Below, one piece after another: positions 55,698 through 64,000 of a stretch of 64,000 nt of DNA (position 1 is its first letter; each line of letters starts with the position of its first letter). The position numbers and the translations under genes were made by a program. Origin of the DNA: Methylotuvimicrobium alcaliphilum 20Z (GTDB lineage: Bacteria > Pseudomonadota > Gammaproteobacteria > Methylococcales > Methylomonadaceae); contig NC_016112.1 in NCBI RefSeq assembly GCF_000968535.2, positions 3,100,001 to 3,164,000 on the forward strand. The letters run 5' to 3'. Below the pieces are notes generated by a model. The model was not told the origin of the DNA. It did no database searches and worked only from the letters and a program-made list of their open reading frames with translations.

Positions 55698-56579
55698 TTA
55701 AATCCGAGCCGCGAGATTTTTCAGATAATCGGCAAAATCGTTTTTCAACTCTTCATGCAATAAGCCATGCTCGACCGTCGCGATTAAAAAGCCGAGCTTG
55801 GAACCGCAATCGTAGCGCTGCCCTTCAAACTCATACGCCAAAACCTGTTCGTCGGCCATCAATGCGGCGATCGCATCGGTGAGCTGTATTTCTCCGCCGG
55901 CGCCTTTTTTGGTCCGTTTGATTTTATCGAAAATCGCCGGCGTCAAAATATAGCGGCCAACCACCGCTAAATTCGACGGCGCTTCCTCCGGCTTAGGTTT
56001 TTCAACAATCAATTTCACATCGCTTAATTTCTCCGAGACCGGTTCGGTCTTAACGATGCCGTAACTACCGGTTTCCGACGGATCGACTCGCTCGACTCCT
56101 AAAACGCTACTGCGTTCCTGATTGAATACGCTAACCATTTGTCGCATACATCCACGGTGTTTGTCTTCGATTAAATCGTCGGCTAAAATAACCGCAAACG
56201 GTTCGTCGCCGACGATAGGCCGCGCGCAGTAAACCGCATGTCCCAACCCCAGTGCTTCGGACTGCCGAATATAAACGCAGGAGACATGCGGCGGTACGAT
56301 ATTTTGTATCATCCGTAAAGTTTGAATCTTGCCTTTCGCTTCCAGCTCGGTTTCAAGCTCGTAGGCTTTGTCGAAATGATCGACAATCGATGTTTTGTTC
56401 CGGCCAATCACAAAGATCATCGTATCGATTCCTGCGGCGACTGCCTCGTCGACTGCATATTGAATCAACGGTTTATCGACGACCGGCAACATTTCTTTCG
56501 GACTAGCTTTGGTGGCCGGTAAAAACCGGGTGCCTAAACCCGCGACCGGAAATACGGCTTTCGTGATAATTTGTTTCAT
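55698..56579 (-). CDS. galU: UTP-glucose-1-phosphate uridylyltransferase
   Basis: 293 residues, standard GalU length. [56 protein letters not shown] and [12 protein letters not shown] are diagnostic. It produces UDP-glucose, feeding GalE (60509) and glycan synthesis. A GAGATATC-type sequence (AGGAGATATCG, read on the minus strand) lies just upstream of ATG 56579. Confidence 0.95.
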   Translation of the reverse strand: MKQIITKAVFPVAGLGTRFLPATKASPKEMLPVVDKPLIQYAVDEAVAAGIDTMIFVIGRNKTSIVDHFDKAYELETELEAKGKIQTLRMIQNIVPPHVSCVYIRQSEALGLGHAVYCARPIVGDEPFAVILADDLIEDKHRGCMRQMVSVFNQERSSVLGVERVDPSETGSYGIVKTEPVSEKLSDVKLIVEKPKPEEAPSNLAVVGRYILTPAIFDKIKRTKKGAGGEIQLTDAIAALMADEQVLAYEFEGQRYDCGSKLGFLIATVEHGLLHEELKNDFADYLKNLAARI

Positions 56580-56654
56580 CGATATCTCCTGTTAATGAAA
56601 TTAAGATCTGAAAGTTTTGGATGGGGGGTTATAAACGCTATCGCATCGATATAC

Positions 56655-56706
56655 TCATCGTATATCAAAATTCGGCACCGCCGAAATTTGAAGTGCCAAA
56701 GGTATA
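56655..56706. repeat. Short ATACCTTTGG/CATCGTATAT palindrome
   Basis: ATCGTATATCAAAATTCGGC and GCCGAAATTTGAAGTGCCAA form a compact hairpin between manC and galU. It is the short form of the repeat at 53866-54055. Confidence 0.6.
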
Positions 56707-56736
56707 ACCGGCAGGTCGGTCGCCCTACAATGTTAG

Positions 56737-58134
56737 TCAAACCCTACCATATTGATCTTGAAAACGCACAATATCGTCCTCGCCTAGATAGCTACCCGAT
56801 TGTACCTCGACCATTTCGAGAGGAATTACGCCGGGATTTTCCAAACAATGAACGGTCCCTAGCGGGATATAAATCGACTCGTTTTCGGCCAATAGAATCT
56901 GTTGATCGCCCTTGGTGACCAAAGCGGTACCTTTGACAATGATCCAATGTTCGGCCCTGTGATGATGTTTTTGCAAGGATAATTTAGCGCCGGGTTTGAC
57001 CAAAATACGTTTGGTTTGATGGCGCTCCCCATTATCGACCGAATCGTAATGCCCCCACGGACGATATACCTTGCGATGTAAATCGGCTTCACTGCGTTTT
57101 TGGCTTTTCAAAAAATCGACGATCGCTTTGACTTCCTGCACTTTGTCCTTGGACGCAACCAATAAGGCGTCGTCGGTTTCGACAATGACCAGATCCTGAA
57201 CGCCGATGGCGGCAACCAATTTATCTTTGGAATACAAATAAGAATTTTCGGTATCGACCGCCAAAACATCGCCGAAGACTGCATTGCCCGCGTCATCTTT
57301 CGGCGTTACATCCCAAAGAGCCGTCCATGAACCGACATCGTTCCACCCGGCATCGAGCGGGATAACAACGGCATTGGCGGTTTTTTCCATCACGGCATAG
57401 TCGATCGAATCGGCCGGACAGGTCGAAAAAACCTCCTTGCCGATACGGGTAAAGTCCAAATCCTGTTGCGCCGATTGCAGTGCTTCTCGGCAAACCTGCA
57501 ACATCTCGGGGTTGAATTTCGCCAATTCGTCGAGATAAACGCCGGCTTTGAAAGCGAACATGCCGCTGTTCCAATAAAAATCGCCGCTTTCGATATAACG
57601 CTGCGCGGTTTCCGCATCCGGTTTCTCGACGAAGGCCGCGACCTTGAATGCCTCGCCCTGTTGCGACTGCGAACGTTGAATGTAGCCATAACCGGTTTCA
57701 GGCTTTGTCGGCACAATACCGAAAGTCACCAATTGCCCTTGCCTAGCCAAGGTATCGGCGGCAATGACGGCTTGATGAAACGCGGCGCAATCGGCAATGA
57801 CGTGATCGGCCGGCAAGATCAAAAGCACGTCGTCGGACGCAACCGATAAAGCCGCCATCGCGACAGCAGGCGCGGTGTTTTTGCCGACCGGTTCCAAAAT
57901 GATGGAGGCCGGTTTGACGCCGATTTCCCACATTTGCTCGGCCAGCATGAAGCGATGATCTTCATTACAAACGGCGATTGGAGGTTTGATATGTTTGAGT
58001 CCATTGAGCCTCAGCACGGTTTCCTGAATCATCGTTTGCTCGGAAACCAGCGGTAGAAATTGCTTAGGATATTGTCCGCGAGACAACGGCCACAACCGGG
58101 TGCCCGAACCGCCGGATAAAATAACAGGTATCAT
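56737..58134 (-). CDS. manC: Mannose-1-phosphate guanylyltransferase / mannose-6-phosphate isomerase
   Basis: 465 residues, bifunctional type II PMI-GMP family. The N-terminal nucleotidyltransferase has IPVILSGGSGTRLWPLSRGQ, YPKQFLPL, FVEKPDAETA and WNSGMFAFKA; the C-terminal cupin isomerase has RPWGHYDSV, LSLQKHHHRAEHWIIVKGTA and ESIYIPLGTVHCLEN. It supplies GDP-mannose. A MITE (58165-58391) lies 30 bp upstream of its start, so its promoter may be inside or displaced by that element. Confidence 0.94.
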   Translation of the reverse strand: MIPVILSGGSGTRLWPLSRGQYPKQFLPLVSEQTMIQETVLRLNGLKHIKPPIAVCNEDHRFMLAEQMWEIGVKPASIILEPVGKNTAPAVAMAALSVASDDVLLILPADHVIADCAAFHQAVIAADTLARQGQLVTFGIVPTKPETGYGYIQRSQSQQGEAFKVAAFVEKPDAETAQRYIESGDFYWNSGMFAFKAGVYLDELAKFNPEMLQVCREALQSAQQDLDFTRIGKEVFSTCPADSIDYAVMEKTANAVVIPLDAGWNDVGSWTALWDVTPKDDAGNAVFGDVLAVDTENSYLYSKDKLVAAIGVQDLVIVETDDALLVASKDKVQEVKAIVDFLKSQKRSEADLHRKVYRPWGHYDSVDNGERHQTKRILVKPGAKLSLQKHHHRAEHWIIVKGTALVTKGDQQILLAENESIYIPLGTVHCLENPGVIPLEMVEVQSGSYLGEDDIVRFQDQYGRV

Positions 58135-58156
58135 AGGAAAATCCTTGGTAATGATA

Positions 58157-58399
58157 AATTTTTAGTAACTATTCAGCGCATGCGGTAGGTTGGTGTCAGG
58201 CATTGATTTCTAAGGACGCGTGAACCCAGCACCTAAATTATTTAAGATAGCTAACCATAGCCAATGGCCTATGGAATTTAGGTGCTGGGTGAATACATCC
58301 CTGTAAGCTCTGACTGCAACGTCCTGTTGCAGACAGCCTTATAAATCAATCCCTGACACCTTCTCATACATGACTTATGCTGAATAATTACAATTTTTA
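58157..58399. repeat. GTAACTATTCAG-family MITE, perfect 8-bp duplication
   Basis: The body is 58165-58391 (227 bp), from GTAACTATTCAGCGCATG to TTATGCTGAATAATTAC. AATTTTTA is at 58157-58164 and 58392-58399. The interior is nested: GGTGTCAGGCATTGATTT / AAATCAATCCCTGACACC encloses ACCCAGCACCTAAATT / AATTTAGGTGCTGGGT. It is between the divergent manC and DHH genes. Confidence 0.92.
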
Positions 58400-58515
58400 C
58401 AGACAACGATAAAGATTATAGCGGGTTTATCTAACCTTTTCTCTTAGGCAGTTGGTATCGCGCCGGCTTTTGCCTATACTTTGCCTTCCATTGTTTATTA
58501 TTTAAGGAAAAACGC

Positions 58516-59481
58516 ATGCGCTTCGATGTTTTCAATGGCGATGCCGACGGCATTTGCGCCTTAATTCAGCTTCGGCTTGCAGAGCCCGCAGACGCGCTAT
58601 TGGTGACCGGAATTAAGCGCGACATCGATTTGCTCGAGCGAGTCGACGCTCGAGCCGGCGACAAAGTCTTGGTCCTGGACATTTCATTGGAAAAGAATCT
58701 GCTCGCGCTCCAGCGCATTCTGGATCAAGGCGCCGAAGTATTCTATGTCGATCATCACCGGCCCGGGGATATCCCCGATCATACCGCATTAACCGCTCTG
58801 ATCGATACCGATGCCAATGTCTGCACCAGTTTACTCGTCGACCGTTTCTTACAAGGACGCTACCGGGAATGGGCCATCACGGCCGCCTTCGGGGATAATC
58901 TGGACCAACCGGCCACGCAACTAGCCAATGAACTATCCTTGTCCGAAGCCCAAACCGAACAGCTCAAACAACTTGGCGTGTGTATCAATTACAACGGTTA
59001 CGGCAGCTGCATCAAGGATCTGCATTTCCCGCCCGGCGAACTGTATTTAGAAATGGCCGGATACTCGTCTCCGTTCGATTTTATCAATGACAAAGCCGTG
59101 ATTTATAATCGTCTTTCAGACGGTTATAACAATGATCTGGCGCACGCCAAAAGCATTGCGTCGGAATACAGCACGACATCAGTGGCGGTTTATATCTTGC
59201 CTGACGAAGCTTGGGCCAGACGCATCAGCGGCGTTTTCGCCAACGAGCTAGCCAATGCTCATCCCGACCGCGCGCATGCGATACTGAGCCATAACCGCTC
59301 GGGCGGCTATTTGGTCAGCGTCAGGGCTCCGCATACTCATAAAACCGGCGCCGACGAACTATGCGCGATGTTTCCTACCGGAGGCGGACGCAAAGCCGCG
59401 GCCGGCATCAATCATCTACCGATAGAAACTCTCCCGCAATTTATCGATCGCTTCGAAACGCATTATTCATCCTTTCGTTAA
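58516..59481 (+). CDS. DHH-family phosphoesterase
   Basis: 321 residues. [20 protein letters not shown] carries the first metal-binding Asp pair, VLVLDISLE the next, and [12 protein letters not shown] is the DHH motif; [14 protein letters not shown] near the C-terminus is DHHA1-like. Family members cleave phosphodiesters in small nucleotides or short RNA. It lies 20 bp upstream of cysC, so it could act on 3'-phosphoadenosine-5'-phosphate or PAPS by-products, an inference from position. AAGGAAAAACGC precedes the ATG. Confidence 0.82.
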   Translation: MRFDVFNGDADGICALIQLRLAEPADALLVTGIKRDIDLLERVDARAGDKVLVLDISLEKNLLALQRILDQGAEVFYVDHHRPGDIPDHTALTALIDTDANVCTSLLVDRFLQGRYREWAITAAFGDNLDQPATQLANELSLSEAQTEQLKQLGVCINYNGYGSCIKDLHFPPGELYLEMAGYSSPFDFINDKAVIYNRLSDGYNNDLAHAKSIASEYSTTSVAVYILPDEAWARRISGVFANELANAHPDRAHAILSHNRSGGYLVSVRAPHTHKTGADELCAMFPTGGGRKAAAGINHLPIETLPQFIDRFETHYSSFR

Positions 59482-59501
59482 TTCATTCCCATCAAATCAA
59501 T

Positions 59502-60113
59502 ATGACTCAAAAAAGCACCGATACCGTTTGGCATAACGCCACCATCACCCGTAACGACAGAGAAAAACTACATAAACATAAAAGCGTGATACTGTGGTTT
59601 ACCGGCTTGTCCGGTTCGGGAAAGTCGACATTGGCTCATGCCGTCGAAGACTATTTGCACCGTTATGGTTGTTCGACCTTCGTTTTGGACGGCGACAATG
59701 TCCGACATGGCCTTTGCAGCGATTTGGGCTTCAGCGATGAGGATAGAGTAGAAAACATCAGAAGAATCGGCGAAATGGCCAAATTAATGATTGAAGCCGG
59801 TGTGATTACATTAACGGCTTTTATTTCACCATTCCGCGCAGACCGAAGTTCCGCACGGAAATTGGTCCCTCACGGCGATTTCATCGAAATCTACTGTCAA
59901 TGCCCGCTGGAAACCTGCGAACAAAGAGACGTGAAAGGGTTGTATAAAAAAGCGCGTGCCGGCAAGATTCCTTTTTTTACAGGTATCGACTCGCCTTACG
60001 AGGAACCCGAAAAACCCGAGCTGATAGTCAATACGCATGCACTCTCGCTGGACGAAAGCGTTCAAGCCGTTATGAAACTGTTGTTGCAACGGAGCATAGT
60101 AAGGCCCGGTTAA
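59502..60113 (+). CDS. cysC: Adenylylsulfate kinase
   Basis: 203 residues from ATG 59502; an earlier in-frame start is buried within the DHH gene. P-loop [11 protein letters not shown] (about 34-43), [43 protein letters not shown] and [17 protein letters not shown] are diagnostic for APS kinase. It makes PAPS, the donor for the sulfotransferase at 17345. The stand-alone form (not fused to CysN) fits a biosynthetic role. Confidence 0.93.
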   Translation: MTQKSTDTVWHNATITRNDREKLHKHKSVILWFTGLSGSGKSTLAHAVEDYLHRYGCSTFVLDGDNVRHGLCSDLGFSDEDRVENIRRIGEMAKLMIEAGVITLTAFISPFRADRSSARKLVPHGDFIEIYCQCPLETCEQRDVKGLYKKARAGKIPFFTGIDSPYEEPEKPELIVNTHALSLDESVQAVMKLLLQRSIVRPG

Positions 60114-60181
60114 CGCTTAGGACTTCATGGATAAATAACATCTTGAAGCTATGAGTTTTGTTAAAGGTTTGGCAACTCTTT

Positions 60182-60268
60182 GGCAGGACATAATTATTCA
60201 GCTCCCCCTTATCGTTCCCACGCAGAGCATGGGAACGATAAGGGGGAGCTGAATTGTTACGGCTGGAC
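60182..60268. repeat. GTAACTATTCAG-family MITE, minimal form
   Basis: The body is 60190-60260 (71 bp), an almost perfect palindrome: ATAATTATTCAGCTCCCCC .. GGGGGAGCTGAATTGTTAC around a TCGTTCCCACG hairpin. The flanks GGCAGGAC (60182-60189) and GGCTGGAC (60261-60268) agree at seven of eight bases. Confidence 0.78.
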
Positions 60269-60508
60269 TGGGTTTGTTTACAACCCAGTCCGAAACGTTT
60301 CAACCATGGCCGAAGCAAGCAGAAACGTTGGGGACGGGTTAAATAACCCGTCCCGCAGGATACTCATGTGCCTTTAATACTTTGCCTAGTCGCATCCATT
60401 CAATCTGCCCCCCTGCAATCCCTGCTTAGGTGACGATTAACAGCATTCATGGGATCTGTTACGTTCCGATTTTAGCTGAAGCTTGTTAGTAATCAGGAAA
60501 CGAATTGA
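60269..60508. repeat. Palindromic repeat with CCTGATTAGC-like right end
   Basis: It contains CTGGACTGGGTTTGTTTAC / CAACCCAGTCC and GACGGGTTAAATAACCCGTC hairpins, the latter also near 43845. The right end AGCTTGTTAGTAATCAGG resembles the CCTGATTAGC terminus. No left end or duplication is identified. No gene. Confidence 0.5.
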
Positions 60509-61558
60509 TTAAGCATACCCTTGCGGATTTCGGCTTTGCCAACGCCAAGTATCTGCAACCATATCTTGCAGATTTTTTTCGCTATGCCACCCGAGTTGCT
60601 GTTGCGCAAAAGCCGGATCGGCATAGCATTCGGCGATATCGCCGGCCCGTCTTGGAACGATTTTATAAGGCACCTTTTGACCGGTAACCCGCTCAAATGC
60701 TTGAACCATATCAAGAACACTGTAGCCCTTGCCGGTACCCAAGTTAAACGCCGTGCAAGCACCATGATTTGACGGGTAAGCAAACAAGGCTTCAAGCGCT
60801 TTCAAATGACCCTTCGCCAAATCGACTACATGGATATAGTCCCTAACCCCGGTGCCGTCCGGAGTCGGGTAATCGTTACCGAATACCGACAACTCCGTCA
60901 ATTTACCGATCGCCACTTGCGCAATATAGGGCATGAGATTATTCGGTATACCGTTAGGATCTTCGCCGATCAGGCCGCTTTCATGCGCGCCGATCGGATT
61001 AAAATACCGCAACAAAGCAATTTTCCAGGGAATACCGGAATCTTGCAAGCGATCGGCTGCCGATAAGTCCCTCAAAATTTCCTCGATAAACAGCTTTGTT
61101 CTTCCGTACGGATTAGTCGCCGACAACGGGAAGCTTTCTTCGATAGGCACTTTATGCGGATCGCCGTAGACCGTCGCCGAAGAACTGAATACCAGATTTT
61201 TGACCCCGGCCTCCGCCATCGCTTCGGTCAACACCAAAGTACCGTAAATATTATTGTGGTAATACTCCAAAGGTTTACTGCACGATTCCCCAACCGCCTT
61301 GAGTCCGGCAAAATGAATCACCGCATCGATGTTGTACTCATTGAAAACCCGGTCCATTCCGCTTCGATCTCTAATATCGACTTGATAAAACGCAAGGGAT
61401 TTACCGGTAATTGATTCGACTCGGTGCAACGCTTCCAATTTACTGTTCGATAAATTATCGACCACGACGACTTCAAAACCGGCCTGAAGCAACTCCACAC
61501 AAGTATGACTACCGATATAACCGGCACCGCCGGTCACTAAAATACATTTTTTATTCAA
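60509..61558 (-). CDS. galE: UDP-glucose 4-epimerase
   Basis: 349 residues. [20 protein letters not shown] (NAD-binding), [11 protein letters not shown] (Ser/Thr), YGRTK (catalytic Tyr and Lys) and [19 protein letters not shown] are diagnostic. It interconverts UDP-glucose and UDP-galactose. The start is probably TTG 61558, since GGAGAGG at 61564-61570 is correctly spaced; a longer GTG start at 61588 would place the first codons in a heptamer repeat tract. Confidence 0.94.
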   Translation of the reverse strand: MNKKCILVTGGAGYIGSHTCVELLQAGFEVVVVDNLSNSKLEALHRVESITGKSLAFYQVDIRDRSGMDRVFNEYNIDAVIHFAGLKAVGESCSKPLEYYHNNIYGTLVLTEAMAEAGVKNLVFSSSATVYGDPHKVPIEESFPLSATNPYGRTKLFIEEILRDLSAADRLQDSGIPWKIALLRYFNPIGAHESGLIGEDPNGIPNNLMPYIAQVAIGKLTELSVFGNDYPTPDGTGVRDYIHVVDLAKGHLKALEALFAYPSNHGACTAFNLGTGKGYSVLDMVQAFERVTGQKVPYKIVPRRAGDIAECYADPAFAQQQLGWHSEKNLQDMVADTWRWQSRNPQGYA

Positions 61559-61581
61559 ATCAACCTCTCCAAACTCCTCAC

Positions 61582-61650
61582 CCTTCACCTTTCACCTTTC
61601 ACCTTTCACCTTTCATCTTTCATCTTTCATCTTTCATCTTTCATCTTTCA
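61582..61650. repeat. Heptanucleotide tandem repeat (TTTCACC/TTTCATC)n
   Basis: About ten copies of a 7-bp unit, first as CTTTCAC and then as CTTTCAT, between galE and the initiating sugar transferase. It lies just upstream of the galE ribosome-binding site. Confidence 0.93.
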
Positions 61651-61660
61651 ATATAAATTC

Positions 61661-63049
61661 TCACCTAGCCCCCTTCCCCCAAACAACAATTTCAATCGTA
61701 TGTAGAATGATGCTGATATCTAAAAATAAACTGTAATTTTTGACGTAATAAAGATCGTACTCGAGCTTCCTAACCGTATCGTCTTCGCTAGCACCGTATT
61801 GATACGATATCTGCGCCCAACCGGTAATGCCCGGCTTAACACGATGTCGTTCGGCATAATAATCGATCCGTTCAACAAACCCTTCGACGAATTCGGGCCT
61901 TTCCGGCCTAGGTCCGACGAAGCTCATGTCGCCTGTTAACACATTAAATATTTGCGGTAATTCGTCGATACGGCATTTCCTAATGAAAGCGCCGACTTTA
62001 GTGATCCTATTATCCTTTTCTTGAGCGAATTGCGCGCCGTTCTTCTCGGCATCGACGACCATGCTGCGGAATTTAATGACTTCGAAATTGCGATTATTTT
62101 CGCCGACCCGGACTTGCCGATAAAAAATCGGCGCCTTGATTCCGCTTTCTATCAAAATCGCGATCGAAGTCATCAACATGATGGGCCAGGCCACCGCCAA
62201 TAAAATCAAACTCACCAAGATATCGAAAAGCCTTTTACCTATTGACCTTAAACCGCTGACCGCGAAACCATCCGAAAATAAAAACCAACTCGGATAAACG
62301 TTTGTAAGAGAAACAATCCCCCTTTCTCGTTCGTAAAAGGTAACCAAATCGATCACATCGAAACCCGACATTTTGCAATCGAGTAGCTTAGTCAACGGCA
62401 TTCCCCGACGTCTATCGTCGATCGCCAAAACGATCTCATCAATATTCAAATCTTGAGCAACCTCGTTAAGCGACTTATCTTGCTTGATCAACAGCGCTTC
62501 ATCGATGCAACACAATTCATCGGGCAAAGCCACGAAACCGGCAATATTGAAAGACTTATGTAAATAACCGGCATTTAATTCGACCAATTCTTTTGCCTTA
62601 TTACCGCTACCTACGACCAGTACTTGTTTTTTAATCCTATCGATTTTGGAATAACGATAAAAAAAATACCGAATCAACATCATGCCTAAAAAGGCAAAAA
62701 CGATAGAAACGCCCAATACGCTCCGCGCAATCAGAAAATTGGGAAAAAGGTAATAAATCGAAACCACGACAAAGATGCCGACGCCGAAGCTAAAGCTGAC
62801 CCGCGCCAATAAGTCGTATTCTTGGATACCCAAGTTTCGCCGGTACAGTCCTAGCGAGATATTGCATAAGGTAAAAATAGCCGCAAAAATCAGACTAGCA
62901 TTAACAATATCGGCTTCCGAGTACCAAGAGGGCTGATAAAGAAAACGTACCTGACTGCCCAGATACATCGCGAAATAAAAAATGACCGCTTCGAAAACGA
63001 GCAACCATAAAAACGCGCTAGAAATATAATGACGAAAAATCCTGATCAT
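61661..63049 (-). CDS. Initiating sugar transferase, PEP-CTERM-associated (EpsB-type)
   Basis: 462 residues. Four or five N-terminal membrane helices, a Rossmann-like middle (KKQVLVVGSGNKAKELVELN), a further helix (LFDILVSLILLAVAWPIMLM), and a C-terminal bacterial sugar transferase domain (IFYRQVRVGENNRNFEVIKF, then RSMVVDAEKNGA, RKCRIDELPQIFNVLTGDMS, FVGPRPERPEF). It matches the polyprenyl-phosphate sugar-1-phosphate transferase family found in exosortase A loci and probably starts the glycan repeat on undecaprenyl phosphate. Confidence 0.92.
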   Translation of the reverse strand: MIRIFRHYISSAFLWLLVFEAVIFYFAMYLGSQVRFLYQPSWYSEADIVNASLIFAAIFTLCNISLGLYRRNLGIQEYDLLARVSFSFGVGIFVVVSIYYLFPNFLIARSVLGVSIVFAFLGMMLIRYFFYRYSKIDRIKKQVLVVGSGNKAKELVELNAGYLHKSFNIAGFVALPDELCCIDEALLIKQDKSLNEVAQDLNIDEIVLAIDDRRRGMPLTKLLDCKMSGFDVIDLVTFYERERGIVSLTNVYPSWFLFSDGFAVSGLRSIGKRLFDILVSLILLAVAWPIMLMTSIAILIESGIKAPIFYRQVRVGENNRNFEVIKFRSMVVDAEKNGAQFAQEKDNRITKVGAFIRKCRIDELPQIFNVLTGDMSFVGPRPERPEFVEGFVERIDYYAERHRVKPGITGWAQISYQYGASEDDTVRKLEYDLYYVKNYSLFLDISIILHTIEIVVWGKGAR

Positions 63050-63229
63050 ATCGATTGCCGATAGTCGGTTTCAAAACGGAGAGTTATAGAGAATTTATTC
63101 ACAAGCTTAAAAACTTCAAACCATAATGGTATAGGGGGTTAAACAAATTTACACGAAAGACTCGACGCAACAAGTGTAGCCCCATAAACCGGCAACGGCA
63201 AAATATCTTCCACCTTCACCGGGACAGTG
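63050..63229. other. Upstream region of the initiating transferase
   Basis: No gene. It likely contains the promoter for the sugar transferase on the minus strand, but no consensus can be named. It is bounded on the right by a long heptamer tract. Confidence 0.4.
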
Positions 63230-63439
63230 GGCGGTAAGCGGTGAGCGGTGAGCGGTGAGCGGTGAGCGGTGAGCGGTGAGCGGTGAGCGGTGAGCGGTGA
63301 GCGGTGAGCGGTGAGCGGTGAGCGGTGAGCGGTGAGCGGTGAGCGGTGAGCGGTGAGCGGTGAGCGGTGAGCGGTGAGCGGTGAGCGGTGAGCGGTGAGC
63401 GGTGAGCGGTGAGCGGTGAGCGGTGAGCGGTGAGCGGTA
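63230..63439. repeat. Heptanucleotide tandem repeat (GGTGAGC)n
   Basis: About 30 nearly perfect copies of a 7-bp unit GGTGAGC (one variant, GGTAAGC, at the left end and GGTAAAA at the right). It is open for translation in some frames because the unit is seven bases, but those frames are not genes. Confidence 0.96.
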
Positions 63440-63478
63440 AAATGATCCGGCATTTTAACCACTTGTCAACCCCTAATT

Positions 63479-63629
63479 TCCCCTTTCCTCTTTCCTCTTT
63501 CCTCTTTCCTCTTTCCTCTTTCCTCTTTCCTCTTTCCTCTTTCCTCTTTCCTCTTTCCTCTTTCCTCTTTCCCCTTTCCCCTTTCCCCTTTCACCTTTCC
63601 CCTTTCACCTTTCCCCTTTCACCTTTCCC
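63479..63629. repeat. Heptanucleotide tandem repeat (TTTCCTC/TTTCCCC/TTTCACC)n
   Basis: About 21 copies of a 7-bp pyrimidine unit that changes from TTTCCTC to TTTCCCC and TTTCACC along its length. It touches the 3' end of the protease gene and supplies its stop codon. Confidence 0.95.
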
Positions 63630-64000
63630 ATCAACTGCCTCAAATAGACCACAGGTATCGCATAGGTAATACCGCTCGGCTGGGACAGCACCTGTTCCTT
63701 GCTTTCCTTGACGAAAACTTTGTTAATGATACCGACTACTTCGCCTGATTCGGGATCGTATAAAGGACTACCGCTATTTCCCGGATAAGCCGTTGCATCG
63801 AGTTGGAACACATCATAAGGGTTACGTAAGCGCTTAAGCATTTTTGTGTTCAATTGCCTAGACTGGATAACCGGAATCGCCATCGGCGTAATAGCCGACA
63901 CGATACCTCGATGCGTTACCGGAAAAAGCCCAAGCACCATACCTATCGGATAACCGGTAAAGGCGTACAACTCTCCTTCTTTCACTTTACTGGAATCGCC
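63605..64000 (-). CDS. Trypsin-like serine protease, partial
   Basis: The C-terminal 131 residues are in the window and the frame is open to the right edge ([20 protein letters not shown] at the edge). [20 protein letters not shown] holds the catalytic Ser of the S1/DegP type; [13 protein letters not shown] and [16 protein letters not shown] follow. No PDZ domain follows, unlike DegP. The last residues (KVKGER) are encoded by the heptamer tract, so the C-terminus depends on repeat copy number. Localisation cannot be judged without the N-terminus. Confidence 0.82.
   Translation of the reverse strand, partial: GDSSKVKEGELYAFTGYPIGMVLGLFPVTHRGIVSAITPMAIPVIQSRQLNTKMLKRLRNPYDVFQLDATAYPGNSGSPLYDPESGEVVGIINKVFVKESKEQVLSQPSGITYAIPVVYLRQLMGKVKGER

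Noticed and set aside
63139-63462. Open frame with repeated TAHRSPL residues
   Set aside because: It is only a translation of the GGTGAGC heptamer tract; no ribosome-binding site or family resemblance.
63230-63629. Tandem repeats resembling a CRISPR array
   Set aside because: The unit is 7 bp with no spacers; these are simple microsatellites. No cas gene is present in the window.

Overview
The window looks like part of a Gram-negative gammaproteobacterial chromosome. A methanotroph-like (Methylococcales) genome is plausible, but this rests on gene content and repeat style only and no search was run. It is dominated by an exopolysaccharide/envelope-glycan locus of the exosortase A (XrtA/PEP-CTERM)-associated type. 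Diagnostic genes are the exosortase-A-associated acyl-CoA ligase and PLP decarboxylase (1976-4951), an acyl carrier protein (17052-17309), the O-glycosylation ligase (24040-25335), an stp2-type glycosyltransferase (27753-28910) and the EpsB-type initiating sugar transferase (61661-63049). The exosortase itself is not in the window.

Layout. 1-1.9 kb: gene-poor, with two MITE-like elements, an IS200 remnant and a glycosyltransferase stub. 1.9-22.8 kb, plus strand, AT-rich from about 5 kb: ligase, decarboxylase, flippase, glycosyltransferases, methyltransferases, a secreted TPR protein, an alpha/alpha-barrel protein, ACP and sulfotransferase. This stretch is interrupted by a broken IS3 element and contains several frameshifted genes. 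24-32.6 kb, minus strand: O-ligase, a CapK-like ligase, two GT4 enzymes, a GT39 enzyme, and sulfatase, GT39 and IS66 remnants. 32.6-39.5 kb, minus strand: a compact dTDP-sugar operon (rfbA, GT2, WbqC, ATP-grasp, methyltransferase, flippase-like, wecE). 39.5-46.8 kb: a repeat nest with an ORF-less group II intron, a DUF1703-type ATPase/nuclease, a Uma2-type nuclease and an intact sulfatase-fold membrane enzyme. 47-64 kb: sbcCD, two response regulators, galU, manC, a DHH phosphoesterase, cysC, galE, the initiating sugar transferase and a partial serine protease.

How it fits together. galU, galE, manC, rfbA and wecE supply nucleotide sugars. The EpsB-type transferase starts the glycan on lipid carrier, GT4/GT2/GT39 enzymes extend it, Wzx-type flippases export it and the O-ligase joins it. 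The ACP/ligase/decarboxylase trio, sulfotransferase (with cysC for PAPS), methyltransferases and AAC(3)-like acyltransferase would decorate it.

The most unusual signal is non-coding. The gaps hold nested palindromic insertion elements. Five copies of one family (termini GTAACTATTCAG) and three of another (termini CCTGATTAGC) are bounded by 8-bp target duplications that can be read directly, six of the eight perfect. One copy sits inside a dead sulfatase gene and itself contains a 767-bp group II intron with no reverse transcriptase. The first family shares its terminus with an IS66 transposase remnant at 32041, which suggests non-autonomous IS66 derivatives. Four 7-bp microsatellite tracts lie near envelope-glycan and repair genes.
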